From contig MFXP01000006.1 in NCBI GenBank assembly GCA_001787535.1, forward strand, positions 1-53,707: a DNA stretch of 53,707 nucleotides. Direction: 5' to 3'. Positions within the stretch are counted from its first letter, which is position 1; the number at the start of each line of letters is the position of its first letter. Below, in pieces: positions 22,723-31,142 of this stretch. The stretch is from Candidatus Peribacteria bacterium RIFCSPHIGHO2_01_FULL_51_35 (GTDB taxonomy: Bacteria; Patescibacteriota; Gracilibacteria; Peribacterales; Peribacteraceae). The translations under genes and the position numbers were made by a program. The notes under the pieces are model-generated. The model saw only the letters and a program-made list of their open reading frames with translations, ran no database searches and was not told where the DNA came from.

Positions 22723-24006
22723 GTGCGTATCGAAGACCTCAACGGCAAAACCGTCTGCATGCTCGGCTACGGACGGGAAGGCAAAGCAATGGTCAAAGCC
22801 TTGGAAACATTTGCACCGCGTGCGAAGATCACGATCGCAGACAAGAATGAATCCATCGAAAAACATCCCATGTATCCAATGCAAATAGGATCGGGATGGC
22901 TCGATAATTTGCAAAATTTTGACGTGATTATCGCATCACCGGGCATTCCTCCGCAGGAACTCCCCATGGATGCCGCAATCCAAGAAAAAATCACAAATTC
23001 TACACAGGTTTTTCTGGATACCATCGCAGATCGAGGTGCCGTTTCCATCGGTGTCACAGGCTCCAAAGGAAAGAGCACGACGGCAAGTTTGATCGCTGCC
23101 ATCGTAAAAAATGCGGGGAAGGATGTCCTCCTGCTTGGCAATATCGGAGAACCCGCGATTGCACACTTAGATGACATTAAAAAGGATACGCATATAGTCC
23201 TCGAAATGAGCAGCTATCAACTCATGCACACAAAGACGAGCCCCACGATCGCCATCATCACGAGTTTCTTTCCGGAACACCTGGATTATCATGGTTCGCT
23301 GGAATCCTACCAAGCTGCCAAAGCAAACATCGCGCGATTCCAGCCGAAAGGAACTGCCATTTTTTACAATAAACTTTTTCCGGAAGCAAAAGTGATCGCG
23401 AAGATGAGCCAAGGAAAGAAAGTGGCATTCACGTGGGAAGATGCGCCGCTTAGAATCGAAGAGACGCATCTCTTGGGCATGCACAACTTGAGCAACATGG
23501 CAGCCGCCTCCAAAGTCAGCTTATTTTTAAAAGTCCCGAAACCTGTGATCTTAAATGCACTGCGCGAGTTTAAAGGACTCCCCCATCGTCTGCAGTCTCT
23601 GGGTGTGCACCACGGCATCGAATGGGTGGATGATGCCATTTCCACAACGCCGGAATCGACCATTGCCGCCTTGGAAGCGCTGGGCGACCGCGTCTTTACG
23701 ATCATTTTGGGAGGACAAGACCGTGGCAATGATTTTTCCGAACTCGCCAAGAAAATCCATGCGTCCAAAGTGGAACATGTGATTCTCTTCCCCGGCAGCG
23801 GCTCCCGCATCCGCGATGCGTTGGAGCAAACAGAGAATCGCATCAAGCTGTATGAAGCAGCTTCCATGGATGAAGCAGTGAATCTTGCAAAGGATCTCAC
23901 CACAAAGACAAAGATCTGCCTTCTCTCCACGGCTTCGCCCAGTTACAACATGTTCAAGAATTTTGAGGAGAAGGGAGAAGAGTTTTTGAAATGCATTCAA
24001 CGTTGA
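22723..24006 (+). CDS. murD: UDP-N-acetylmuramoyl-L-alanine--glutamate ligase (MurD)
   Basis: The 427-residue Mur ligase has the N-terminal Rossmann part (KTVCMLGYGREGKAMVKAL), the central P-loop GVTGSKGKSTTASL, the EMSSYQL metal/carbamyl-Lys region and the C-terminal domain with ILGGQDRGNDF. It adds glutamate to UDP-MurNAc-L-Ala. Because a MurL-like epimerase gene precedes it, I expect it to be of the MurD2 kind that accepts L-Glu, but sequence alone does not prove this. It starts at GTG (22723); the spacer from murL is a run of CCCTA-type words. Confidence 0.88.
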   Translation: MRIEDLNGKTVCMLGYGREGKAMVKALETFAPRAKITIADKNESIEKHPMYPMQIGSGWLDNLQNFDVIIASPGIPPQELPMDAAIQEKITNSTQVFLDTIADRGAVSIGVTGSKGKSTTASLIAAIVKNAGKDVLLLGNIGEPAIAHLDDIKKDTHIVLEMSSYQLMHTKTSPTIAIITSFFPEHLDYHGSLESYQAAKANIARFQPKGTAIFYNKLFPEAKVIAKMSQGKKVAFTWEDAPLRIEETHLLGMHNLSNMAAASKVSLFLKVPKPVILNALREFKGLPHRLQSLGVHHGIEWVDDAISTTPESTIAALEALGDRVFTIILGGQDRGNDFSELAKKIHASKVEHVILFPGSGSRIRDALEQTENRIKLYEAASMDEAVNLAKDLTTKTKICLLSTASPSYNMFKNFEEKGEEFLKCIQR

Positions 24007-24029
24007 TTCGGGTAATCGCTGTCCCATCT

Positions 24030-24137
24030 ATTACCCTCTCCCTGTCCCTCCCCCTACAGGGGGAGGGAACGCCATTATTCAGAATCGAGAAAAATTGCGT
24101 ACTCTCTCCCTTCAGGGAGAGAGACAGAGAGAGGGTT
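24030..24137. repeat. Double hairpin inverted repeat after murD
   Basis: CCCTCTCCCTGTCCC at the left pairs, with mismatches, with GAGAGACAGAGAGAGGG at the right end. Inside are CCCTCCCCCTACAGGGGGAGGG and CTCTCTCCCTTCAGGGAGAGAG, each a strong hairpin. The stretch contains no gene and lies between murD and the convergent small gene. Confidence 0.8.
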
Positions 24138-24195
24138 GAAAAAGAAACAAGGAAACATTCCAAAAACCAATTCATTGGATTCCAATCATTAAAGC

Positions 24196-24414
24196 TTAAT
24201 TAAGTTTGTAGGGATCATTGTCCATGACAATATCGTATACGCCTGAGAGCTCTTTTTTTCTTGCGTCTACGAGTGTCTGCAAATAACGCATCACTTGCCC
24301 ATTATCATTATTTACAAAATCATGAACAATTTGATCATAGAGGGGAGACTCTTCCGACAACTCACCCGCGAGAAAGCGATCAATGTCCGCCGAATTGATA
24401 TCCTTAGGTTTCAT
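24196..24414 (-). CDS. Hypothetical acidic protein, 72 aa
   Basis: A small acidic protein (MKPKDINSADIDRFLAGELS...) that appears helical, with a repeating pattern of Asp/Glu and hydrophobic residues. The start at 24414 is set by a perfect minus-strand TATAAT (24426-24421) that ends 6 nt upstream; the longer frame begins inside promoter DNA. No known family. grpE lies 45 nt further upstream on the same strand but this gene has its own promoter. Confidence 0.55.
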   Translation of the reverse strand: MKPKDINSADIDRFLAGELSEESPLYDQIVHDFVNNDNGQVMRYLQTLVDARKKELSGVYDIVMDNDPYKLN

Positions 24415-24420
24415 ATGATT

Positions 24421-24426
24421 ATTATA
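24421..24426 (-). promoter_or_regulatory. -10 box (TATAAT) with leaderless spacing
   Basis: Perfect TATAAT followed by AATCAT and the ATG at 24414. It lies between grpE's stop and the small acidic gene. Confidence 0.6.
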
Positions 24427-24459
24427 ATACCAATACACTAATCTGTCAATATCTACGAA

Positions 24460-24969
24460 TCACCTAGTCTCCCCAACCTTCACCTTAGCCGGCCGCAACA
24501 CTTTGCCATACAGCTCATACCCATCCTCAAAAATCTCGATGACTTTCCCCTCTTCCCCCGGTCCCGTCATCAGCACTTCATGACGAGATGCATCGACAGT
24601 TTTCCCGAGTGCTTCGATCTTCTTGAGTCCCATCTCTGTCATGTGCTTCAAGAGTTCCTGTTCGATGGCAAAGACGCCCTTCACCCACTCATGGTTTTTA
24701 AGGTCTTCGGGCAGATGCTGGAATGCTCGCTGGAAGTTATCGATGACGGGAAGGATGCGGCGAATGATATTTTCCGATGCGAACGCTCCCAGTTCTTCCC
24801 GATCTTTTCCCATGCGAATTTTCGCATTCTGCAAATCCGCCTGTGCACGTGCAGCAAGATCCGTAAGTTTCTTCACTTGTTCGTTCAGCTCTGCAATTGC
24901 CTTTTCCAGCTGTGTAATGCGAGGATCGTGAGCATGATCGCCGGGTTTGCCTTTCTGGGGAGGGTTCAT
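24460..24969 (-). CDS. grpE: Nucleotide exchange factor GrpE
   Basis: The 169-residue protein has the GrpE layout: a polar head, a long coiled coil (LEKAIAELNEQVKKLTDLAARAQADLQNAK), then the four-helix part with ILPVIDNFQRAF, and the C-terminal beta domain with GKTVDASRHEVL and VIEIFEDGYELYGKVLRPAKVKV. GrpE releases ADP from DnaK. dnaK and dnaJ are not adjacent. TAGTAT lies 8 nt before the start, suggesting a leaderless message. It is divergent from the metal block that begins at 25071. Confidence 0.93.
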   Translation of the reverse strand: MNPPQKGKPGDHAHDPRITQLEKAIAELNEQVKKLTDLAARAQADLQNAKIRMGKDREELGAFASENIIRRILPVIDNFQRAFQHLPEDLKNHEWVKGVFAIEQELLKHMTEMGLKKIEALGKTVDASRHEVLMTGPGEEGKVIEIFEDGYELYGKVLRPAKVKVGETR

Positions 24970-25058
24970 ACCAGGAGATACTATGAAAAAACGGCTGCGG
25001 CATCAACACGGATAGATGAAGAAGGCATAAAAACCTGTTCACTGAAGAGAATTTTTGC

Positions 25059-25064
25059 TATACT
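25059..25064 (+). promoter_or_regulatory. -10 box (TATACT) heading the metal gene run
   Basis: TATACT ends 6 nt before the ATG at 25071. The next four genes lie on the same strand with spacings of 47, 11 and 1 nt, so this promoter may serve the whole run. Confidence 0.5.
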
Positions 25065-25070
25065 ATCCTG

Positions 25071-25451
25071 ATGATGAAAAAGCTCATGCTCACTGCGCTG
25101 GTACTCCAAACCGTCTTCCCGGCATCGACGGTCGCATTTGCGGAAGAGCCAAAAGAACTGCTTCCCATGTCGTATGCAGTATCGCAAGCAGACGAATGCG
25201 CCATGGAGCACGCGGGAATCCACATCGAACAAGAAGCACATGGTGACTGTGCGAAAGAGGAAGCATGCATCGTGGATTTCAAACTTCCTGTTTCCGAAGA
25301 TCTGGCGCTCTCTGCACCATTCGTGATCGACAAGACGGGATCCCCTTCCTGCATCCAATGGAACGATCAACCTGAGAATGTTCCCTACAATGCACCAATT
25401 TCGGCGGGGGCTGCCCTGTCATGGATTTCTACGGTAGTCTTGCGAGTGTGA
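25071..25451 (+). CDS. Secreted Cys/His-containing protein, unknown function
   Basis: A 126-residue protein with a signal peptide (MMKKLMLTALVLQTVFPAS, cleavage near AFA). The mature acidic domain has scattered Cys (DECAMEH, HGDCAKEEACIVDF, SPSCIQW) and His residues that could bind metal or form disulfides. It is the first gene of the run leading to the HMA-TauE/SafE fusion and copA, so I infer a role in extracytoplasmic copper handling. No family is recognised. Confidence 0.6.
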   Translation: MMKKLMLTALVLQTVFPASTVAFAEEPKELLPMSYAVSQADECAMEHAGIHIEQEAHGDCAKEEACIVDFKLPVSEDLALSAPFVIDKTGSPSCIQWNDQPENVPYNAPISAGAALSWISTVVLRV

Positions 25452-25498
25452 AATGACGCGCTGGAGCTTTGCTCTTTCCGTCATTTTCCCTCCTACCT

Positions 25499-26911
25499 AT
25501 GAAAACGAACACAGCATCGGGCGGCTCGCATCGACAACTGTTTTCCATCCGCGGCATGACGTGCCGCAGTTGCGAACTGCTCATCGAGAAAAAATTGCGA
25601 TCGCTCCCGGGCGTCACCGACGTCCGCGCCAGTGAACGGCGCAGCGAAGTGGAGATTTTCTCGGCATCTCCCCTCACTCTCAGCGCAGTGCAAACGGCAT
25701 TGAAAGGCACTTCGTACGCAGCCCACCCGAAAGGAAACCACGACACGAGGGTTTTGAATGATGCATCGGCGCGGAACGGGAACCATTGGTTCGAAGTGGG
25801 TGGCATGCTCGTGCTTGTCATTGCGCTCTATCAGATCCTGAAAACCGTCGGCTTGTTCCCGTTGCAAGCAAATGTGGAAGGAGTGGTCGGCCTCAGCGCA
25901 ATCTTTATTGTGGGACTCACGGCTGCTGCATCCACATGCCTTGCAGTCGTTGGCGGACTTCTGCTCTCGGTCTCGGCAAAATGGTCGGAAATCTATCATC
26001 CCGCCAACCGTTGGGAAAAGTTTCAACCGCTCTTGATGTTTAATATCGGAAGGCTCTTCGGATATGCGCTGCTCGGCGGGCTTATCGGCGCACTCGGAAC
26101 AATCATCGGACTTTCGTCCAAGGGCACGGGCTTCCTCACGATTGTCATTGCGTTGATTATGATTGTCTTGGGACTGAACATTTTGAAGATTCTGCCAAAA
26201 CGATACTGCACATTGCCTTTACCGCGATCTTTCTCCAGAAAAATACAGGAACTCTCGGAATCCAAAAATCCATTGGGGCCTGCCCTTCTTGGAGCGCTCA
26301 CATTTTTTCTCCCCTGCGGCTTTACGCAATCCATGCAACTCTTGGCGTTGGCTTCCGGCAGTTTTGCGAGCGGTGCGCTCATCATGTTTGTCTTTGCCCT
26401 GGGCACGCTCCCCGCCCTGCTCGGCATCAGCATTGTAAGCGCGATGGCAGAAGGTGCTTTCTCGCGCTACTTCTTGAAATTTTCCGGCGCGCTTGTTCTG
26501 CTTCTGGGTCTCTGGAACCTTCAAAGCGGGTTCCTGCTGACTGGCGTGGATGCAAAAGAAATTCTCCTCAAAATTGCAGGCCAAACGCAGGCAACCTCAC
26601 CGCTTGGTGAAGATCCTTTTGTCTCCATTGATACCAACGATCAGCAAATCATCACGATGTACGTCACGGAACAAGGGTATCAACCGGATCGCTTCGTGAT
26701 CGATGCCGGACGTCCCACATGGGTGTATGCCATTGCTCCGGAAAATGTTTTCGGTTGCGCAGGGATGCTTACGGCTCCGACGTTTAACCTGAGCACTCCC
26801 ATCCAAAAGGGCGGCAACTGGTTGGGTCCTATTGCAAACCCCACGAGCGATTTCACCATCACGTGCTCCATGGGCATGTTCCGCGCCAATGTTCAGGTTC
26901 GCCCCTCATAA
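25499..26911 (+). CDS. HMA - TauE/SafE membrane - cupredoxin fusion protein
   Basis: About 470 residues with three domains. Residues 12-80 are a heavy-metal-associated domain with GMTCRSC (Cys22, Cys25). Residues 105-350 are a six-to-eight-helix membrane unit with the paired Gly/Pro-rich motifs of the TauE/SafE (UreH/DsbD-like) class, such as STCLAVVGGLLLSVSAKW and FFLPCGFTQSMQLLALASG, each with a Cys. Residues 375-470 form a cupredoxin-like beta domain with GYQPDRFVIDAGRP and a C-terminal ITCSMGMFRANV that supplies Cys and Met ligands. The layout suggests passing copper or electrons across the membrane. I start at the ATG at 25499 rather than 25469. Confidence 0.8.
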   Translation: MKTNTASGGSHRQLFSIRGMTCRSCELLIEKKLRSLPGVTDVRASERRSEVEIFSASPLTLSAVQTALKGTSYAAHPKGNHDTRVLNDASARNGNHWFEVGGMLVLVIALYQILKTVGLFPLQANVEGVVGLSAIFIVGLTAAASTCLAVVGGLLLSVSAKWSEIYHPANRWEKFQPLLMFNIGRLFGYALLGGLIGALGTIIGLSSKGTGFLTIVIALIMIVLGLNILKILPKRYCTLPLPRSFSRKIQELSESKNPLGPALLGALTFFLPCGFTQSMQLLALASGSFASGALIMFVFALGTLPALLGISIVSAMAEGAFSRYFLKFSGALVLLLGLWNLQSGFLLTGVDAKEILLKIAGQTQATSPLGEDPFVSIDTNDQQIITMYVTEQGYQPDRFVIDAGRPTWVYAIAPENVFGCAGMLTAPTFNLSTPIQKGGNWLGPIANPTSDFTITCSMGMFRANVQVRPS

Positions 26912-26922
26912 CCTTTCTTCCT

Positions 26923-27135
26923 ATGAAAACAACTGTCCGCATCCCCGGCATTCACTGCGCTTCGTGCGCCGCACTCATCAAAGACGTGAGTTCTGAATTT
27001 CGTTCGATTCAATCCATTGATGTTGATCTGGATCAAAAGACCGTGACCATGGATCACGATGAATCGTTTGCGATGGATGCATGGAAACAAGAAATCGAAG
27101 CACTGAATTCCGATTACCGCGTAGAATCTTTGTAG
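26923..27135 (+). CDS. Small HMA-domain copper chaperone
   Basis: A 70-residue single-domain protein with the metal motif [10 protein letters not shown] (Cys12, Cys15) and the ferredoxin-like pattern of CopZ/Atx1. It lies 11 nt after the fusion gene and one base before copA, so the three are cotranscribed. CopZ-type proteins carry Cu(I) to the ATPase. The N-terminus MKTTVRIPG is close in type to the first HMA domain of the ATPase, which suggests the pair arose by duplication. Confidence 0.8.
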   Translation: MKTTVRIPGIHCASCAALIKDVSSEFRSIQSIDVDLDQKTVTMDHDESFAMDAWKQEIEALNSDYRVESL

Positions 27136-27136
27136 T

Positions 27137-29470
27137 ATGCCATCCACCCCTCTCACCCTTAGCGTGTCCGGCATGCACTGCGCCAGTTGCGCAGCCATCA
27201 TCACGCGGAAATTGAAGAAAACGCCGGGCGTGGAGGAAGCAAGTGTCAATTACGGAACCAACAAGGCACAGGTGCGCTTTGATGATGCGAAAGCATCACC
27301 CGATGATCTTATTGCATCCATTCGAGCTGCAGGATACAACGCGAGTGTTGCCAATGTCGCGGATCGCGATGCGGATAAAAAACGACGTGTTGAGGAAATG
27401 CGTTCGTATCAGAAAAAGTTTTGGATCGGTCTCATGCTCAGTGCGCCGATGCTGTACTTCATGGCGCTCTCGTTTATTCCCACACTCCCCTTTGGATCGA
27501 TTCTAAAACCGTGGATGGGTATCGCATCACTGATTCTGGCAACACCCGTGCAGTTCTGGTTGGGTGCGAATTTCTACCACAGCGCGTGGTCCGCACTCCG
27601 CATGCGCACGTTCAATATGGACAGCTTGATTGCCATCGGAACATCCACTGCGTATTTTTACAGCCTCTATAATGTCGCGGAGCATCTTCGCAGCGAGGGA
27701 ACGATCATCGGTGAGATGCATGATCTGTATTTTGAAGTCGCGGCATTTTTGATCACCTTCGTGCTTCTGGGAAAATATTTGGAAGCACGAGCCAAAGGGC
27801 AAACCAGCACGGCGATAGAGAAACTGATGCAGCTGCAAGCCAAAACCGCACGCATCATCCGCGACGGAAAAACAATCGACGTTGCGATTGAAGACGTGAA
27901 GATCGGCGATACGATTGTCGTGCGGCCGGGAGAAAAACTTCCTGTCGATGGCACAGTGACACGAGGACTGACATCCATCGATGAATCCATGCTGACGGGC
28001 GAGAGCATTCCCGTGGAAAAAGCGGAGGGTGCTAAGGTGTTCGGAGGCACACTGAACAAAAACGGCAGCATCGAATTCCGCGCGGAGAAAATCGGCAGCG
28101 AGACAGCGCTGGCACGCATCATTCAATTTGTGGAGGATGCGCAAGGTTCCAAAGCGCCCATTCAAGACTTTGCCGATTGGGTTGCCTCTTGGTTTGTGCC
28201 CGTTGTCATCCTCATCGCAATCGGAACGCTGATTGCTTGGCTCCTTCTGGGACAAACCATCACCTTCGCCATCCTCGCATTTGTGTCCGTGATTGTTATC
28301 GCGTGCCCGTGCGCACTGGGTCTCGCAACACCCACGAGCATTATGGTGGCAACCGGCAAAGGCGCCGAACACGGCATTTTGATCCGAGGAGGCGAACCGC
28401 TGGAAGCTGCTCGGAAGATAGACACGATTGTGTTTGATAAAACGGGAACGCTGAGCAAAGGGAAACCGGAGGTGACGGACATCGTCCCGATATCCGTTGT
28501 AGGGGCGACGCATGCGTCGCCCCTACAACCAGACGAGCTTTTGCGCATCGCCGCATCCTTGGAGCAAGGCTCCGAACATCCCCTTGCGGAATCCATTGTG
28601 AATGAAGCAAAGAAAAGAGGAATCGATCTGCAGAAAGCCGAAAATTTTCGAGCAATCCCAGGACAAGGCGTGACAGGAAGCATCGATGGCAAGATATATC
28701 GCCTTGGCAACCGCAAACTGATTCAAGGAACGAATGTGGAAGCAGACATGCAACGCCTGGAACAAGAAGGGAAAACTGCGATGTTGATTGCCGACGAAAA
28801 TGGCATTCTCGGAATCATCGCGGTGGCGGATACATTGAAAGAAACATCGAATGAAGCAGTGAAGAATCTGCAACGCATGGGACTGAGCGTGTACATGATC
28901 ACCGGGGACAATCGCAGGACTGCGGAAGCGATTGCAAAACAGGTCGGCATCGATCATGTGCTTGCGGAAGTGCTGCCGGAAGACAAAGCGAATGAAGTGA
29001 AACGACTTCAGGTAGAAGGAAAAAAAGTAGCCATGGTCGGCGATGGCATCAATGACAGTCCCGCGCTGGCGCAGGCGGATCTTGGCATTGCGCTGGGCAG
29101 CGGCACGGACATCGCCATCGAGACCGGAGGCATCATCCTCGTGAAAAACGATCTGCGCGATGTGGTGACGGCCATTCGCCTGAGTCGGGAAACGGTCACG
29201 AAGATTCATCAGAATATGTTCTTCGCGCTCTTCTACAACATCATCGGCATCCCCATAGCAGCGCGCGCATTTATCGGCTTTGGGATCGTCCTGCGCCCGG
29301 AACTTGCCGGTCTTGCGATGGCGCTGAGCTCCGTCTCTGTCGTAACGAACTCGTTGCTCTTGAAAGGATTTCGACCCGAAAAACGCAATTGGATCTCGGA
29401 TGCCGCACCTATCCTCATGGCTGCCCTCTTCACAGGGCTTTTTCTGGCATTCGCGAAGATGAGTGGGTAA
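27137..29470 (+). CDS. copA: Copper-translocating P1B-type ATPase
   Basis: The 777-residue protein has one N-terminal HMA domain (GMHCASC, residues 12-18), eight membrane helices, the actuator motif LTGESIPV, the transport motif CPC (residues 390-392) in [11 protein letters not shown], the phosphorylation site DKTGT (Asp434), SEHPLAESI in the nucleotide domain, and [17 protein letters not shown] with these features points to Cu(I) export. In helix-following loop sequence, residues 454-464 ([10 protein letters not shown]) are encoded by a 34-nt perfect palindrome inserted in-frame between the phosphorylation site and the nucleotide-binding domain. The gene starts one base after the chaperone stop. 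Confidence 0.93.
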   Translation: MPSTPLTLSVSGMHCASCAAIITRKLKKTPGVEEASVNYGTNKAQVRFDDAKASPDDLIASIRAAGYNASVANVADRDADKKRRVEEMRSYQKKFWIGLMLSAPMLYFMALSFIPTLPFGSILKPWMGIASLILATPVQFWLGANFYHSAWSALRMRTFNMDSLIAIGTSTAYFYSLYNVAEHLRSEGTIIGEMHDLYFEVAAFLITFVLLGKYLEARAKGQTSTAIEKLMQLQAKTARIIRDGKTIDVAIEDVKIGDTIVVRPGEKLPVDGTVTRGLTSIDESMLTGESIPVEKAEGAKVFGGTLNKNGSIEFRAEKIGSETALARIIQFVEDAQGSKAPIQDFADWVASWFVPVVILIAIGTLIAWLLLGQTITFAILAFVSVIVIACPCALGLATPTSIMVATGKGAEHGILIRGGEPLEAARKIDTIVFDKTGTLSKGKPEVTDIVPISVVGATHASPLQPDELLRIAASLEQGSEHPLAESIVNEAKKRGIDLQKAENFRAIPGQGVTGSIDGKIYRLGNRKLIQGTNVEADMQRLEQEGKTAMLIADENGILGIIAVADTLKETSNEAVKNLQRMGLSVYMITGDNRRTAEAIAKQVGIDHVLAEVLPEDKANEVKRLQVEGKKVAMVGDGINDSPALAQADLGIALGSGTDIAIETGGIILVKNDLRDVVTAIRLSRETVTKIHQNMFFALFYNIIGIPIAARAFIGFGIVLRPELAGLAMALSSVSVVTNSLLLKGFRPEKRNWISDAAPILMAALFTGLFLAFAKMSG
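28496..28529. repeat. 34-nt perfect palindrome inside copA
   Basis: GTTGTAGGGGCGACGCA (28496-28512) is followed directly by its reverse complement. It encodes [10 protein letters not shown] in-frame. The same peptide-coding palindrome type occurs in proteins of many unrelated bacteria as far as I recall, which marks it as a dispersed element. Confidence 0.9.
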
Positions 29471-29484
29471 AGCTTAGTGCATGC

Positions 29485-30129
29485 TTATTCCACGCACGGA
29501 ATCGCGGGATCCGAAATGCAGTTTTCCGCAGGAGGCGTGCCGCGCCACGGGCATGTTTGTGAGTAGAGGCACGCATCATTGGTAAGCATCTTCAGCTGCT
29601 GAGTGATGACAGCATCATCCGATCCCCACGTTAAGAGGATCTGATCGAGATCCTTCAGAACGTAATTCGGACCGAACTGCGTCTCTTTCCCATTCACGAA
29701 CATGCGCCAGCGCTTTCCATCTTCAATGCAATAACTGCGCTGAGGATTCACAGTCAAACACGCATCGGTCATAAGCATGCTCAGCGAATCGAAGAAATCT
29801 CCAATCGTCAGTCCGGGTTTATGAACATGAATAACGTGTCCGTTGCCATTGTGCAGATGCAGATATTCCCGACCCGGAACCACATGACCGTCCTCTTCAT
29901 CACCGTGAGCGAAAGCAGCATCGACAAACGGCAATGACGCAGCCGCCGCCGGAGGTGCTGACATGAATTCCGGACCGGAGAAATCCAGCTGCTTGCCATC
30001 GATCCATACTGCAAAGTCCGCATGCATATGGTTGGGATCGGGATTCGTTGCAGGTTGCAGGCCTTTGTAGGCAAAAACACCGAGTACAACAACCGCTGCC
30101 GCCGAGACCAGGAACAAAAGGTACTTCAT
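29485..30129 (-). CDS. Membrane-anchored His-rich protein of the copper block
   Basis: A 214-residue protein with an N-terminal membrane anchor or signal (MKYLLFLVSAAAVVVLGVFAY). The outer part starts with NPDPNHMHADFAVWIDGKQLDFS and goes on to HGDEEDGHVVPGREYLHLHNGNGHVIHVHKPG, a cluster of His suited to metal binding. Four Cys occur in the last 40 residues (CLYSQTC, CISDPAIPC). Similar proteins with an HMHADFAV start occur in archaea and CPR, of unknown role. It is convergent to copA and lies 18 nt downstream of the CuA-like lipoprotein on its own strand. Confidence 0.65.
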   Translation of the reverse strand: MKYLLFLVSAAAVVVLGVFAYKGLQPATNPDPNHMHADFAVWIDGKQLDFSGPEFMSAPPAAAASLPFVDAAFAHGDEEDGHVVPGREYLHLHNGNGHVIHVHKPGLTIGDFFDSLSMLMTDACLTVNPQRSYCIEDGKRWRMFVNGKETQFGPNYVLKDLDQILLTWGSDDAVITQQLKMLTNDACLYSQTCPWRGTPPAENCISDPAIPCVE

Positions 30130-30147
30130 GGGTGAATCAGGTGCAGG

Positions 30148-30651
30148 TTACGCCTGAATCACGATGGTTCCCACCATATCCTTGTGGCCGGCGCCGCACG
30201 GAATATTGCAGAAAATCTTGAACGTTCCGGCGACATCCGTCGGGAGCGTGACGCTGATGGTCTGCCCCGGAGTGACCATGGCGCTGATGCCAAGCTCCGG
30301 AGAGGAAAATCCGTGCGTTCCCGCTATGCCTGTCAATTGAATCGTCACCTTCTCACCCTGTTTTGCCGTGATCATGTTCGGCGTAAAGACCCAGGTGTTT
30401 GTCGTGATGGCGATGACACGCGGTTGCGTTGCAACGGGAGGGGGCGGCGTGGGAGCGACACTGGTACTGGCATCTCCTCCGACCATGTCATCATCGTCAT
30501 TGGAAGCATCATCGTCCTCGATGGTCATATCTTCCGTCGACGAAGACGAATCATTCTCGTCTTCTGCTGGAGGCGTGTTTGCAGCGGGATTGCATGCTGC
30601 GAGAAGAAGCAAAAAAGCGGAGAGGACGGGGAATGTGGTAGCCTTTTTCAT
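30148..30651 (-). CDS. Lipoprotein with CuA-type cupredoxin domain
   Basis: The 167-residue product begins with a lipobox (FLLLLAAC, Cys20), then an Asp/Ser/Glu-rich low-complexity linker of about 50 residues and a Pro stretch, and ends in a cupredoxin domain. That domain carries GTHGF and FCNIPCGAGHKDMVG, the Cys-x3-Cys-x3-His-x2-Met ligand set of the binuclear CuA centre known from cytochrome oxidase subunit II and N2O reductase. No oxidase catalytic subunit is in the window, so an electron-transfer or copper-storage role outside respiration is likely. Start at 30651 puts the lipobox at normal distance. Confidence 0.85.
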   Translation of the reverse strand: MKKATTFPVLSAFLLLLAACNPAANTPPAEDENDSSSSTEDMTIEDDDASNDDDDMVGGDASTSVAPTPPPPVATQPRVIAITTNTWVFTPNMITAKQGEKVTIQLTGIAGTHGFSSPELGISAMVTPGQTISVTLPTDVAGTFKIFCNIPCGAGHKDMVGTIVIQA

Positions 30652-30690
30652 AGGATGGAAAAAGAAGGAGACAAAACGGAGTGTGTATTC

Positions 30691-30696
30691 TACACT
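30691..30696 (+). promoter_or_regulatory. -10 box (TACACT), leaderless spacing
   Basis: TACACT ends 6 nt before the ATG at 30703, in the 51-nt spacer shared with the divergent CuA lipoprotein gene. Confidence 0.45.
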
Positions 30697-30702
30697 ACGT
30701 TC

Positions 30703-31056
30703 ATGTTCGAACGCAATGCTTTGGCCAAAGCAATCCTGACCTTTGAACTGGTTCTTATTTTCGGATACTTCGGCATCGACAAGTTCGTGCATCCCTTGAA
30801 TTGGATCGGATGGATTCCCCTCTGGATGGATGGACTCTTCGGCATGCCCAAACAAACATGGCTCATGATCATCGGCGTGCAGGAAACGCTGGCCGCAGTG
30901 CTCATCTTGATTCCCGTGCGACGCGTCCGCCAGTTCGCATGCCTCTTCATCGCCGCACAAGTTGCCGTGATCCTGACGCAAGTGGGTGTAAATGAAATGG
31001 GTGCACGCGACTTTGGGATTCTTTTGAGTTCGCTTGCATTGTTCTTCTTATTGTAA
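30703..31056 (+). CDS. DoxX-like small membrane protein
   Basis: A 117-residue protein with four hydrophobic helices (about residues 10-30, 50-70, 73-90 and 97-117). ILTFELVLIFGYFGIDKFVHPLNWIGWIP resembles the start of DoxX-type proteins, in which a first helix is followed by G..K...P..W. DoxX relatives are membrane proteins often linked to thiol/sulfur redox or copper stress. The start at 30703 follows TACACT at leaderless spacing; the longer frame runs through the lipoprotein gene antisense. It is divergent from the CuA-like gene. Confidence 0.6.
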   Translation: MFERNALAKAILTFELVLIFGYFGIDKFVHPLNWIGWIPLWMDGLFGMPKQTWLMIIGVQETLAAVLILIPVRRVRQFACLFIAAQVAVILTQVGVNEMGARDFGILLSSLALFFLL

Positions 31057-31142
31057 AATTGAGAAGAGTAAGAAGAATAAGAGGATAAAGAGGATTCTTC
31101 TTATTCCTGTGGAGCGATGACCTTCCTGAGATTCTCCGTCCA

